Positions 49,333 to 57,628 of a stretch of DNA of 57,628 bases are shown piece after piece. A program made the translations under genes and the position numbers. The stretch lies in NCBI GenBank assembly GCA_034432795.1, contig DAOUBF010000012.1, positions 1 through 57,628 on the forward strand, in the 5' to 3' direction. The stretch's first letter is position 1. Each line of letters opens with the position of its first letter. The notes under the pieces are model-generated. The model was not told where the DNA came from, ran no database searches, and saw only the letters and a program-made list of their open reading frames with translations. Origin of the DNA: DAOUBF01 sp034432795 (GTDB taxonomy: Bacteria > Chloroflexota > Anaerolineae > DSLN01).

Positions 49333-49366
49333 GGCGCGAAGTGCTGAAGAAAGGGGATGAACGCCG

Positions 49367-50332
49367 ATGAGCACGCTCAGTCTGGGGGACATCTACCTGG
49401 CGCAGGCCCGGCTGCGACCCTACATTGAGAGCACGCCGCTCGTGCCCGCTGGCGACCTGCCCGGCGTGCGGGCCTCTGCCGGGGTCTATCTCAAACTGGA
49501 GAACCTGCAACGCACGCGCTCCTTCAAGGTGCGCGGCGCGCTGAACAAGTTGCTCGCCCTCTCACAGGAGGCGCGGGCGCGTGGCGTCGTGGCGGCCTCG
49601 GCGGGCAACCATGCCCAGGGCGTGGCCTATGGCGCCCGCCTGCTGGGCGTGGCGGCGCTGATCGTCATGCCCCAGGGGACGCCCCAGGTCAAGATCAAGG
49701 CCACGCGGGCCTATGGCGCCGAGGTGCTCCTGGAAGGGGCCAGCTATGAGGAGGCCGAGGCGCGGGCACGGGCGCTGGCCGAGGAGCGCGGCCTGGTCTA
49801 TGTCTCCCCTTACAATGACCCCGCCGTGATCGCCGGGCAGGGGACGATTGGGCTGGAGATCATCGCGGCCCTGCCCAACGTGGCTCAGGTGCTGATCCCG
49901 GTGGGGGGTGGCGGACTGGCAGCAGGCGTGGGCCTGGCCTTGCGCCGGCTCCGACCGGACGCCCGTCTGCTCGGTGTCAGTTCGCGGGCGACCCCGGCCA
50001 TGTACAACCGGCTGAAGGGCACCGCCCTGCCGCAGTTGCCCACCCTGGCCGAGGGCCTGGCCGGTGAGATTGAGCCGGGCGCGATCACGGTGGACCTGGC
50101 CCGACAACTCCTGGATGACATCGTGCTGGTGGAGGAGGCCGACCTGGCGGCGGCCATGGTCTGGATGCTGCGCGAGCACGGCTGGGTGATTGAAGGCTCA
50201 GCCGCCGCGGGCATCGCCGCGCTCCTCAGCGGTCAGGTCCAGGCCGAGGGCCTGACCGTCGCTATTGTCACCGGCGGGAACGTGGACTTTGAGCGGCTGC
50301 ATCAGGTCATCTGCGCCGCTCAACCGCCGTGA
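49367..50332 (+). CDS. ilvA: Threonine dehydratase (catabolic type)
   Basis: The 321-residue protein has the PLP Lys in TRSFKVRGALNKL, SAGNHAQGVAYGARLLG, the phosphate-binding GGGGLAAGVG and no ACT regulatory domain. It deaminates threonine (and serine) to 2-oxobutanoate. The length without a regulatory domain points to the catabolic TdcB-like form. The symbol ilvA is used in the broad sense; tdcB is an alternative. Its last 135 bp are antisense to the convergent GT2 gene. Confidence 0.92.
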   Translation: MSTLSLGDIYLAQARLRPYIESTPLVPAGDLPGVRASAGVYLKLENLQRTRSFKVRGALNKLLALSQEARARGVVAASAGNHAQGVAYGARLLGVAALIVMPQGTPQVKIKATRAYGAEVLLEGASYEEAEARARALAEERGLVYVSPYNDPAVIAGQGTIGLEIIAALPNVAQVLIPVGGGGLAAGVGLALRRLRPDARLLGVSSRATPAMYNRLKGTALPQLPTLAEGLAGEIEPGAITVDLARQLLDDIVLVEEADLAAAMVWMLREHGWVIEGSAAAGIAALLSGQVQAEGLTVAIVTGGNVDFERLHQVICAAQPP

Positions 50333-51838
50333 CCCGTTGCTCCGTGTGGCCTGGTTAACCGGGCACGTGGCCGCGATAGTTTCACTTCTCTGAAGGCGGT
50401 GTGATTGCAGCAGGCTCTGCCCGGCCACCCAGGCGAAACCCGCCATGTAGATCAGCATCCAGGGCAAGAGCGCCCATTTTTGAGCGGCCAGCATCACCAG
50501 CGCGCTCAGCCCGGCGAAGGCGCTCAGCCCCAATTCCACCCAGGCCAGCGGGCTATGCCGCAGCGCATAACTGCTCTGCCGCCACTCCTCTCCCGGTGTG
50601 CGCACGTTGAACTTGGGCGTGCGCTCAAAACGGTTGGGTCGACCCAGCAGCGCCTCTATCACCGCCAGCGTGTTGACCAGGGACAGCCCCGCGCCCAGCA
50701 GCAGGAGCACAGGTAAGGCCCGCAGCCGCTGCATCGGGCAGGGCTGCTGGCCGAGTTGGCTGCTGACGATCAGCAGGAACGGCCCCAACGTCGCCAGCCA
50801 GGCCCAGGAGAGCGCCCGCGGCCCCATCCCCCCCGACCAGGCAATCAAGGGGGCCAGCAACAGGATCAACAGCGTCACAGGCTGCATGAAATACAGGGAG
50901 AGGTGCAGCAGGCCCTGCACCTTGACCCAGAGGGGCTGCCGGGAGCGCAGCAACGGCCTGCCGAGCTTGCGCAAGGTCTGGATGGCGCCTTTGGCCCAGC
51001 GGAACTGCTGGCGCTTGAACGCATCCATCTGCACGGGCAACTCGCCCGGCACAACCAGGTCGGGCATAAAGACCACGCGCCAGCCGGCCAGTTGGGCGCG
51101 GTAGGTGATGTCCAGGTCCTCGGTGATCGTGTCGGCGCTCCAGCCTACCTCCTCCAGGCAGCGCCGTCGCCAGATGCCGCCGGAGCCGTTGAAGCTGATG
51201 AAGGCGCCGGAGGCCTGGCGCGCGGGTTGCTCCACCACGAAATGCGCATCCAGGAGCACGGCCTGCGCCTGGGTCAGTAGGGAATAGTCCGGGTTCAGAT
51301 GTCCCCAGCGGGCCTCCACGCAGCCGACGCGAGGGTCGGCGAAGGCGGGCAGGGTGCGCCGCAGGAAATCGGGCGGGGGGACGAAATCGGCATCAAAGAT
51401 GGCGATGAACTCGCCCCGGGCCTGGGCCAGCCCGGCAGCCAGCGCCCCGGCCTTAAAGCCCTCGCGCCCGCTGCGACGGAGATGGACGACGTTCAGGCCA
51501 CGCGCCCGGTACTGGGCCACCAGGCGCGCCGCCAATTCCACTGTAGCATCATCTGAATCGTCCAGGACCTGCACCTCCAGCCGGTCGCTGGGGTAATCCA
51601 GCGCGGTCACCGCCGTCAGCAGCCGCTCAATCGTGTGGACCTCGTTGTAAACAGGCAGTTGAACGGTGACCGATGGCAACGGGCCTTCATCCTTCGTCCT
51701 CCGTCCTGCGTCCTGCGTCCCCCGTCCCCCGAACCGGCTGAGCCAGTAGATCACGGTCAAGATCAGGCTGTTGCAGCCATATAGAGCCAAAAGGACGATC
51801 AAAGAGACATACAGTGCTTCCAGGAATGCATAATTCAT
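50198..51838 (-). CDS. Membrane glycosyltransferase family 2 (glucan/mannan synthase-like)
   Basis: The 546-residue protein has one N-terminal membrane helix, a GT2 catalytic domain with QLPVYNE, DDSDD, FDADFVPP, ITEDLDITYRA and QQFRWAKG, then four to five helices. This is the layout of processive beta-glycan synthases (CslA/CslC, glucomannan type), which make and extrude a polysaccharide. The linker at residues about 36-57 (GRGTQDAGRRTKDEG) is a heptamer repeat. The last ~50 residues after QRSETIAAT are Gly/Asp-rich, lie over the antisense threonine dehydratase, and are probably read-through beyond a lost stop. Confidence 0.9.
   Translation of the reverse strand: MNYAFLEALYVSLIVLLALYGCNSLILTVIYWLSRFGGRGTQDAGRRTKDEGPLPSVTVQLPVYNEVHTIERLLTAVTALDYPSDRLEVQVLDDSDDATVELAARLVAQYRARGLNVVHLRRSGREGFKAGALAAGLAQARGEFIAIFDADFVPPPDFLRRTLPAFADPRVGCVEARWGHLNPDYSLLTQAQAVLLDAHFVVEQPARQASGAFISFNGSGGIWRRRCLEEVGWSADTITEDLDITYRAQLAGWRVVFMPDLVVPGELPVQMDAFKRQQFRWAKGAIQTLRKLGRPLLRSRQPLWVKVQGLLHLSLYFMQPVTLLILLLAPLIAWSGGMGPRALSWAWLATLGPFLLIVSSQLGQQPCPMQRLRALPVLLLLGAGLSLVNTLAVIEALLGRPNRFERTPKFNVRTPGEEWRQSSYALRHSPLAWVELGLSAFAGLSALVMLAAQKWALLPWMLIYMAGFAWVAGQSLLQSHRLQRSETIAATCPVNQATRSNGSRRLSGADDLMQPLKVHVPAGDNSDGQALGLDLTAEERGDARGG
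51668..51730. repeat. Heptamer repeat in the GT2 membrane-to-catalytic linker
   Basis: TTCGTCCTCCGTCCTGCGTC and further GTCCCCC units encode the linker between helix 1 and the GT2 domain. Confidence 0.8.
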
Positions 51839-52079
51839 AGGTCATCGGTGATGAGTTGGCTTGGTGCCCCGCTAGAGATGGGCCGTTGAGAGGAATAGGG
51901 TGAAAATCATCGTCTGAAACGCCAAAACGTCAAACGTCTGAACTCTCAGTATAATCGCAGGCGGGGCCGGTGTCAAATCCGGCATCCCTTCAGGATTGCC
52001 AGCAACGGCTGGCCGTCGGCCCGCAGTTTGCCTTGTGCTGCGCTGTGACCTGTGGGCTATTGACCCTCTATCTCCTTCC

Positions 52080-52107
52080 TTGTTAACTAAATCTTGACTG
52101 TGATAAT
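52080..52107 (+). promoter_or_regulatory. Promoter of the multi-GAF kinase
   Basis: TTGTTA (52080-52085), 16 nt, GATAAT (52102-52107) with an extended TG two bases before. The start would be near 52114, only ~7 nt before the ATG. The rest of the gap 51839-52079 shows no clear element. Confidence 0.5.
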
Positions 52108-52120
52108 ACTATAGCAAGAG

Positions 52121-55100
52121 ATGACATCTCAACTACCCCCCCACCCCAACCCTCCCCCGCCAGGGGAGAGAGAGCAACTTCCCTCCCCCGCCGTAGGGGA
52201 GGGTCAGGAAGGGAGTGAGATTATTTCCCCCACCCCGCTACCAGGCTGCAGCCTGGTGGCGAGGGGAGACAAACCCCCTCCCTGTCCATCTGTGCCTGCT
52301 GCGCTTCTTCCAGACGTTCTGGAGAACATCCCAGAGGCGGTGATCGGTGTTGATCATCGTGGACATATCTTCTACTGGAATCGCGGGGCGGAGGCCCTCC
52401 TCGGCTGGACGGCGGAGGAGGTGTTGGGGCGACGGCTGGATCGCCTGCATATGTATGCGGGGTATATTAAGAGCGACAGCTACCTGTCCAGGGGCAGATG
52501 GAAATCGCCGGGAAAGGAAACTGAATGGAAATGCCTCTCCAAATCGGGTCAGCGGCTGTCCTTGAAAGTGAAGGTCCTCCCCATGTCCGCTGAGCATCGG
52601 CCTGAGCCGGACGGACCGTCCGAAGCGGGCGGCTGGCTGATCATCGGCCAGGACGTGACGGAGACACGACTGGCGGAGCGCCGTGCGGCGCAGCTTGCGG
52701 TCATCCATGCCATCATGCGGCAGATCGGCACAACCCATGATCTGAACGCGGTCGCGCAGACAGTCGCTGAAGCCTTACATGAGCACCTGGGCTTCAGCCG
52801 GGCGACGGTCCTGTGGCTGGACCGGGATACGCAGGAACTTGTGCTGGCGGCCCACCAGGCCACGACCGATCTAACAGCGGCAGGTTACCGGCAGAAAATC
52901 ACCGTCGGCGTGATGGGGCGGGCGGTGCGCACCGGCCAGGCGCAATTGGTCCGCGATACACGCCACGACCCGGATTACATCACCCCTGGCCGTCACAGGC
53001 GCTCCGAGCTGTGCGTACCTATCCAGCATGGCGACGAGGTGTTGGGGGTTATCAATCTGGAGGACGAGCGGCCGGGGGCATTTGACCAGGATGACCTGGA
53101 GAGCGTCCAGACGATCGCGAATGCGTTGGCCCTGGCGCTGGAAAACGCGTGGTGGCTGAAAGAAGGGCGTCGCGCTTCGGAGGAGCTAAAGCATAGGATA
53201 CAGGCGCGCACACGCGAACTGAACGCCGTGCGCGAGACGCTGCTAGACATCACCGCCCAACTTGACCTACCCCAGGTGCTCCATGCCATCGCCAAACGCG
53301 CCGCCGACCTGGTCTCGGCCAAAGGCGGCCTCATCGAATTGCTGGATGCCGAGCGCGACGAACTGGTATACGTCGCCAGCTATGGCATTGAGCGCGACTA
53401 CACCGGCTGGCGGCTGGCGCTGGGCGAGGGCTTGTCCGGGCGGGTAGCCGCCAGCGGGCAGCCTCTCATCGTGGATAACTATCAGACATGGGAGGGCCGT
53501 GCTGCGATCTATGCTGGAGAACCCTTTACCGCCCTGGCTGGTGTACCGCTGGAATGGCAGGGCCAGGTGATCGGCGTGCTCAGCGTCGTAGATGACATCG
53601 CCGAACGCACATTCACCCAAGAGGATGTGCGCCGCCTGATGCTGCTCGCGCCCCAGGCTGCCATCGCCATCGTCAGTGCCCGGCTATATGAGGAGGAGCG
53701 CCGCGCCCGCGCCCAGGCCGAGACCCTGCGGGAACTGGCCGAGGTGGTCAGCACCTCGCTGAACCTGCGCGACGTGCTGCGGGCCATCGTGGTCAAGGCT
53801 GCGGCGGCCTTGGGCGTCAAACGGGCCTCCCTCGCGCTGGTGGACAGCCGGCGCGGTGTATTACAGGGTATTGCCGCCACCCCTGTGCCTGAAGTGAGCC
53901 ATTTATGGCCCCTGTGGAAACAGTTGGCTCTCCCTGTCGCCGATTTTTCCCTGATGGCCCCTGCAGTCGTGGCCGGCCAGCCGGTCGTCTATTCCGACGC
54001 CCTGGCCGATCCCCATATGCACGCTTTTGCTGAGACGTTCAATCTGCGCTCATTGCTGATCGCCCCCTTGTACAGCAAGGCGCAATTCCTGGGACTATTG
54101 GCCTTTGACCAGCCCGGCGAGTTGCATCACTTTAGCGACCAGGACATCGCCCTGGCGCAGGCGATCGCCCACCAGGCCGCCATCGCCGTGCGCAACGCCC
54201 AACTCTTTGCCGATGCCCAGGCCAAGGCCGAGCGCCTGGCGGTCATCAACACACTGGACCGCGCCATCCATCAGGGCAGCCTGGACCTGCGCCAGCTCTT
54301 TGAGACCTTCGCGGCCCAGACCAGTCGGCTGTTGCCCTACGACCGCATGTCGCTGGCACTGTTGGAAGGCGACCAATATCATCTTCTGGCGGTTGAGCCT
54401 GGCCTGTCCCCAGGCATAGGCCGTGAGCACTGGCTGCCGCGCCAGGGCACGTCTTTTGATTGGGCTATTGAACACAACCAGACGCTGGTGCGCCCCGACA
54501 TCACCCAGCCGCCCCATTTCAGCACCGATGCCCTGCTCATCCCGGCGGGGATTCGCTCCACGGTGGTCGTGCCGCTGGTGGCGCGTGGACGAGCATTGGG
54601 GACGTGGAATATGGCCCGCCGCCAGCCCCATGCCTTCTCCCCCGAGGAGATTGAGATCTTTGAAACGGTCGCCGCGCAACTGGCTATCGCCCTGGACAAC
54701 GTCCGCCTGCACCAGGACCTGGCCGCGCAGGCGGCGCGACTGCGGCAGGCCTACAGCCAACTGGAACAGGCCGACCGGCTCAAGGACGAGATGATCCAGA
54801 ACATCTCCCACGAACTGCGTATGCCGCTGACGATTGTGCGCGGCTACCTGGAGCTTATCCTAGATGGCGCGTTGGGCGAGGTCCCGCCCGGCCTGGGTGA
54901 AGCTCTGCGCACGGCCAGCCGCCGCACGGATGAGATCGTGGAGGTCGTGGAGCGCATCACCACCCTGCACGGCCTGCGCCTGGGCGGGTTAGAGATGGAG
55001 CGCCTCTCCCTATCCGCTCTGGTGCGGCAGGCCGCCAGCATCGCCCAGCGGGCCGCCCAGAATGCCGGTATGACATTACAGGTGGCCCTGCCGGACGAGG

Positions 55101-55456
55101 AGCTATACGTGCAGGGGAACGCCGAACAGCTGTTGCAGGTGATCAGCAGCCTGCTGGACAACGCCATCAAGTTCAACCGGCCCGGCGGGCATATCCTTGT
55201 CACGGCGAGGGAGGATAATGGCCTGGTCGCGGTAGAGGTGACGGACACCGGCATCGGCATCCCGGCGGACAAGCTGGATCGGGTGTGGGACCCCTTCTAC
55301 CAGGTGGACGGCTCCACCACGCGGCGCTACGGCGGGATGGGCGTGGGGCTGGCCCTGGTCAAGGAGGTCATTGAGGCGCACGGCGGCGCGGTTTGGGTGC
55401 GCAGCACCGAAGGGCAGGGCAGCACCTTTGGCTTTGGCCTGCGGAGGCATGGATGA
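52121..55456 (+). CDS. Cytosolic histidine kinase: PAS - four GAF - HisKA - HATPase
   Basis: The 1111-residue protein has no membrane helix. After the leader come PAS (about 63-180, VIGVDHRGHIFYWNRGAEALLGW), GAF domains at about 190-340, 365-523, 530-693 and 700-863, HisKA with the phospho-acceptor in NISHELRMPL (about 895), and an ATPase with LDNAIKF, DTGIGIP and GGMGVGLAL. It should sense small ligands or redox and pass phosphate on. The first ~60 residues are Pro/Gly-rich and encoded entirely by palindromic repeats. Its stop overlaps the start of the second kinase as ATGA. Confidence 0.93.
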   Translation: MTSQLPPHPNPPPPGEREQLPSPAVGEGQEGSEIISPTPLPGCSLVARGDKPPPCPSVPAALLPDVLENIPEAVIGVDHRGHIFYWNRGAEALLGWTAEEVLGRRLDRLHMYAGYIKSDSYLSRGRWKSPGKETEWKCLSKSGQRLSLKVKVLPMSAEHRPEPDGPSEAGGWLIIGQDVTETRLAERRAAQLAVIHAIMRQIGTTHDLNAVAQTVAEALHEHLGFSRATVLWLDRDTQELVLAAHQATTDLTAAGYRQKITVGVMGRAVRTGQAQLVRDTRHDPDYITPGRHRRSELCVPIQHGDEVLGVINLEDERPGAFDQDDLESVQTIANALALALENAWWLKEGRRASEELKHRIQARTRELNAVRETLLDITAQLDLPQVLHAIAKRAADLVSAKGGLIELLDAERDELVYVASYGIERDYTGWRLALGEGLSGRVAASGQPLIVDNYQTWEGRAAIYAGEPFTALAGVPLEWQGQVIGVLSVVDDIAERTFTQEDVRRLMLLAPQAAIAIVSARLYEEERRARAQAETLRELAEVVSTSLNLRDVLRAIVVKAAAALGVKRASLALVDSRRGVLQGIAATPVPEVSHLWPLWKQLALPVADFSLMAPAVVAGQPVVYSDALADPHMHAFAETFNLRSLLIAPLYSKAQFLGLLAFDQPGELHHFSDQDIALAQAIAHQAAIAVRNAQLFADAQAKAERLAVINTLDRAIHQGSLDLRQLFETFAAQTSRLLPYDRMSLALLEGDQYHLLAVEPGLSPGIGREHWLPRQGTSFDWAIEHNQTLVRPDITQPPHFSTDALLIPAGIRSTVVVPLVARGRALGTWNMARRQPHAFSPEEIEIFETVAAQLAIALDNVRLHQDLAAQAARLRQAYSQLEQADRLKDEMIQNISHELRMPLTIVRGYLELILDGALGEVPPGLGEALRTASRRTDEIVEVVERITTLHGLRLGGLEMERLSLSALVRQAASIAQRAAQNAGMTLQVALPDEELYVQGNAEQLLQVISSLLDNAIKFNRPGGHILVTAREDNGLVAVEVTDTGIGIPADKLDRVWDPFYQVDGSTTRRYGGMGVGLALVKEVIEAHGGAVWVRSTEGQGSTFGFGLRRHG
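52128..52270. repeat. Array of palindromic repeats forming the kinase N-terminus
   Basis: Two or three CCCTCCCC/GGGGAGGG hairpins and a CCAGGCTGCAGCCTGG hairpin (about 52241-52256) are read in frame as the first ~55 residues of the kinase. Confidence 0.75.
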
Positions 55457-57174
55457 GGGGAGCACTGGAGCTGATAGAACGATGGCTCCGTTGGGCTGTC
55501 CCGGCGACCGGCGATGAAGACAGGAGACAGCGTGGACGCCTGCTGTTCATCATCGTAAGCATGACCCTGGCGCTGAGCCTGCTGAACCTGGGGATTTTAC
55601 TGGATTGGGGGCGCAGCGCGGTGCTGGCCGAGCACCGCGCCTTCATCCCCATGCTTCTGGCGTTGTTCCTGATCTTCCCGCTGTGTCTCCTGCTGCTGCG
55701 TTGGGGCCGGGTCAGGCTGGCGGGCACGTTATACCTGATAGACTTGCAGGCGATGGTCGCCTGGACGGTGGTCCTGGCGGGCGCTCCGTTTTGGGAGGCG
55801 CTTATCTTTTTCCTGCCGGTTATCGTTATTGCTTACCTGCTCCTGGGCCGGCGCGCCAGCCTGCTGTTCGCCGGCCTTTCGGCCGGGCTGCTGCTGACCC
55901 TGATCTGGGCTGGCGCCCAGGGCTGGATCGCCGCCCCGGCGCCCGGCTCCGCAGCGCTGCGTATCGCCTCTCTCGTCGGCCATTCCAACCTCACGGTGGT
56001 GGTTATCCTGGCCCTTGTTCTCCTGGCCGGTCAATTAGAGCGCGCGCTGCGAGAGGCACGCCAGCGCAATCGGGAACTTCTCCTGCTCAATCAGGAGTTG
56101 GCCCGCCTCAAGGCGTTCAACGAACGCATCGTGCAGACGCTGGAAGAAGGGATTGGGATCACGGACGCACAAGGCACGCTGACCTTCGTCAACCCGCGTT
56201 TGGAGGCCATGCTCGGCTATGCGCCGGGCGAACTGATCGGGCGCCATCGCAATGACATCGTGGCGGAGCGCGCGCGCCCGATAGTGGACGCCGAGGTCGC
56301 CAGGCGCCCGCAAGGCATCAGCAGCCGCTATGAAGCCCTGCTGCGCACCAAGGACGGGCGCGAATTGCCCGTGCTTATCTCCGCCGCGCCGTTGTTTAAG
56401 GAGGGGCGCTATGTGGGCACGCTGGCGGCGCTCACAGACATCAGCGCCCGCGTCCAATTGGAGGCGCTTCAGCGCGAGTTCATCGCCGTCGCCTCCCATG
56501 ATTTGCGCAGCCCGCTCCAGTCCATCGTGGGGTATCTGGACCTGGTGCTGACGGATGAGAGCATGGATGCGGCCACGCAGCGGGAGTTCATCCAGATTGC
56601 GCGCAACGAGAGCGAACGGCTGATCCGTCTAGCCAACAACGTGCTAGACCTGACGCGCCTGCAGGCCGGGCAGATGCCCCTGAACCCGGAGCCTGCGAAT
56701 GTGCGCTCACTGATTGAACAGGTCACCAGCGAAATCTGGCCGCTGGCCCAGCGGAAACAGATTGCGGTGGTGACCGAGGTTGCGCCCAATCTACCGCTGG
56801 CGATGGTAGATGGGGAGGCATTTAACCGCATCTTGAGGAATCTGATGACCAACGCGGTGAAGTTTGCGCCAGAAGGGGGAACGGTGCGGGTGGTGGCTGC
56901 GGGCCAGGGCGATCACGTGCTGATCCAGGTATGTGATAACGGGCCGGGGATCGCCGAGGAGGAGCTTCCCCGGATCTTTGAGCGATTCTACCGCGGGGCG
57001 AATGCGCGGGATCGGTTGGGAGCCGGGCTGGGGTTGGCGATTGCGCGCCAGCTTGTGGAGGCCCAGGGGGGCCATATCTGGGCGGAGAGCACACCCGGCC
57101 AGGGCAGCGTCTTCTCCTTTACCCTGCCTGCGGCTGCGCCCGCGACGGAGGGAGAAGAGAATCACACGATATAG
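55453..57174 (+). CDS. Membrane sensor histidine kinase with PAS domain
   Basis: ATG 55453 overlaps the previous stop as ATGA and is preferred to a longer frame from 55393. The 573-residue protein has about five to six helices (residues 29-194), a coiled coil, a PAS domain (about 226-332, GITDAQGTLTFVNPRLEAMLGY), HisKA with AVASHDLRSPLQSIVGY (about 347) and a HATPase with LMTNAVKFAP, DNGPGIAEEELPRIFERFYRG and GAGLGLAIARQLVE. It autophosphorylates in response to a membrane or PAS signal. The receiver gene that follows is its likely partner. Confidence 0.94.
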   Translation: MRGALELIERWLRWAVPATGDEDRRQRGRLLFIIVSMTLALSLLNLGILLDWGRSAVLAEHRAFIPMLLALFLIFPLCLLLLRWGRVRLAGTLYLIDLQAMVAWTVVLAGAPFWEALIFFLPVIVIAYLLLGRRASLLFAGLSAGLLLTLIWAGAQGWIAAPAPGSAALRIASLVGHSNLTVVVILALVLLAGQLERALREARQRNRELLLLNQELARLKAFNERIVQTLEEGIGITDAQGTLTFVNPRLEAMLGYAPGELIGRHRNDIVAERARPIVDAEVARRPQGISSRYEALLRTKDGRELPVLISAAPLFKEGRYVGTLAALTDISARVQLEALQREFIAVASHDLRSPLQSIVGYLDLVLTDESMDAATQREFIQIARNESERLIRLANNVLDLTRLQAGQMPLNPEPANVRSLIEQVTSEIWPLAQRKQIAVVTEVAPNLPLAMVDGEAFNRILRNLMTNAVKFAPEGGTVRVVAAGQGDHVLIQVCDNGPGIAEEELPRIFERFYRGANARDRLGAGLGLAIARQLVEAQGGHIWAESTPGQGSVFSFTLPAAAPATEGEENHTI

Positions 57175-57185
57175 TGGGAGCGGGG

Positions 57186-57560
57186 ATGATGAGTGCACGT
57201 ATCCTGGTCGTGGACGATGACCCGGAGATCGTGAATCTGTTTGCTTATGCGCTGCGGCGGGCAGGCTACCAGGTGGAGGGGGTGCTGGATGGCCGGGCGG
57301 CGCTAGAGCGTGCCCGCCAGGCGCCCCCCGATCTGATCCTCCTGGACGTGATGATGCCGGGGATGGATGGGTATGAAGTGGCGCGGCAACTGCGGGCCGA
57401 AGCCGCCACATCGTCAACCCCTATTGTGATGCTGACCGCACGGGCGCTGATCGCCGACCAGGTGGAAGGGCTTCAGGCGGGGGCAAACAGCTACCTGGTC
57501 AAGCCGGTCACGCCCTCGGTGCTGGTGAACAAGGTCAGGGAAATCCTCTCCATCCACTAG
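57186..57560 (+). CDS. Single-domain response regulator (CheY-like)
   Basis: The start is at one of two consecutive ATGs (57186 or 57189) behind GGGAGCGGGG; a GTG at 57174 overlaps the previous stop. About 124 residues: acidic pocket VVDDDPE, phospho-Asp in LLDVMMPGMDG, Thr in MLTARA and Lys in LVKPV. There is no output domain, so it acts through protein contact or in a phosphorelay. Two kinases directly upstream, in one operon, are candidate phosphodonors. Confidence 0.95.
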   Translation: MMSARILVVDDDPEIVNLFAYALRRAGYQVEGVLDGRAALERARQAPPDLILLDVMMPGMDGYEVARQLRAEAATSSTPIVMLTARALIADQVEGLQAGANSYLVKPVTPSVLVNKVREILSIH

Positions 57561-57561
57561 C

Positions 57562-57628
57562 CCTCCTCCTAGCTGGGGGAAGTTGCCCCCTCCCAACCGG
57601 GCTGAAGCCCGGTACTGGGTGGGGGCAA
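57562..57628. repeat. G/C-rich palindrome plus AACCGGGCTGAAGCCC hairpin
   Basis: A CCCTCCTCCTAGCTGGGGG-type hairpin, then AACCGGGCTGAAGCCCGG at 57595-57612 and TACTGGGT. It has the same composition and order as 14400-14450. Confidence 0.75.

Noticed and set aside
1..57628. CRISPR array or tandem-repeat locus
   Set aside because: The many short repeats are dispersed singly, not regularly spaced with unique spacers, and no cas gene is present.

Overview
The window is high-GC and gene-dense. It reads like a chromosomal segment of a Chloroflexota bacterium, probably near Anaerolineae or Caldilineae. That is inferred from gene content and style: Thr-Pro stalks on envelope proteins, a long BTAD/AAA/TPR regulator, multi-GAF kinases, very many ATGA gene overlaps and dense short dispersed repeats. 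No rRNA, tRNA, CRISPR array, transposase or phage gene was seen.

Layout. 1-1.75 kb: ECF sigma factor overlapping its membrane anti-sigma/FecR protein, which runs off the left edge. 1.9-9.3 kb: a leftward five-gene operon in which every junction is an ATGA overlap (GT-B transferase, GT4, GT4-kinase fusion, ABC exporter, Asp/His-rich membrane protein). 9.5-17.8 kb: MaoC-like hydratase, class A PBP, GNAT, Maf, receiver-like/DUF309 protein, MutM and an MBL-fold hydrolase. 17.8-22.9 kb: BTAD-AAA-TPR regulator, hpt and tdk. 22.9-27.3 kb: two thiolase-fold proteins and a DUF35 protein, interrupted by a DUF433/DUF5615 toxin-antitoxin pair and a GxxExxY protein, with a 77-bp duplicated 5' end of one thiolase gene. 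27.4-33.5 kb: ResB-like protein, two lipoproteins, glycogen-debranching enzyme and rhomboid protease. 33.7-36.1 kb: cobalamin adenosyltransferase and a two-subunit CoA-transferase-like enzyme. 36.3-42.2 kb: a complete pyrBFEDKC operon behind a consensus promoter and a leader ending in an intrinsic terminator. 42.2-48.3 kb: Lgt-like protein, divergent from a solute-binding lipoprotein, a chaperone-like lipoprotein and a secreted propeller/toroid protein. 48.4-57.6 kb: IMPase-family phosphatase, threonine dehydratase, GT2 synthase, two histidine kinases and a receiver protein.

The strongest unexplained signal is a dispersed repeat system that has become part of many proteins. Its core is a 7-base unit (ACGGAGG, or CCTCCGT on the other strand). 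Because 7 is not a multiple of 3 and none of the resulting codons is a stop, the array is open in all six frames. It reads as the heptapeptide TEDGGRR on one strand and PPSSVLR on the other. Copies lie at gene junctions or in linkers of about a dozen genes (anti-sigma factor, ABC exporter, GT-B transferase, BTAD regulator, debranching enzyme, PyrD, PyrK, Lgt-like protein, lipoprotein signal peptide, propeller/toroid protein, GT2). They are often arranged as inverted arms around a second, G/C-rich palindrome. At least three other short hairpin families occur, and some are nested in one another.

Two gene sets are the best candidates for undescribed systems: the ATGA-coupled glycoconjugate and export operon at 1.9-9.3 kb, and the thiolase/DUF35 set whose two thiolase-fold proteins both lack the nucleophilic cysteine. 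Functions are assigned from motifs read by eye; no database search was possible.
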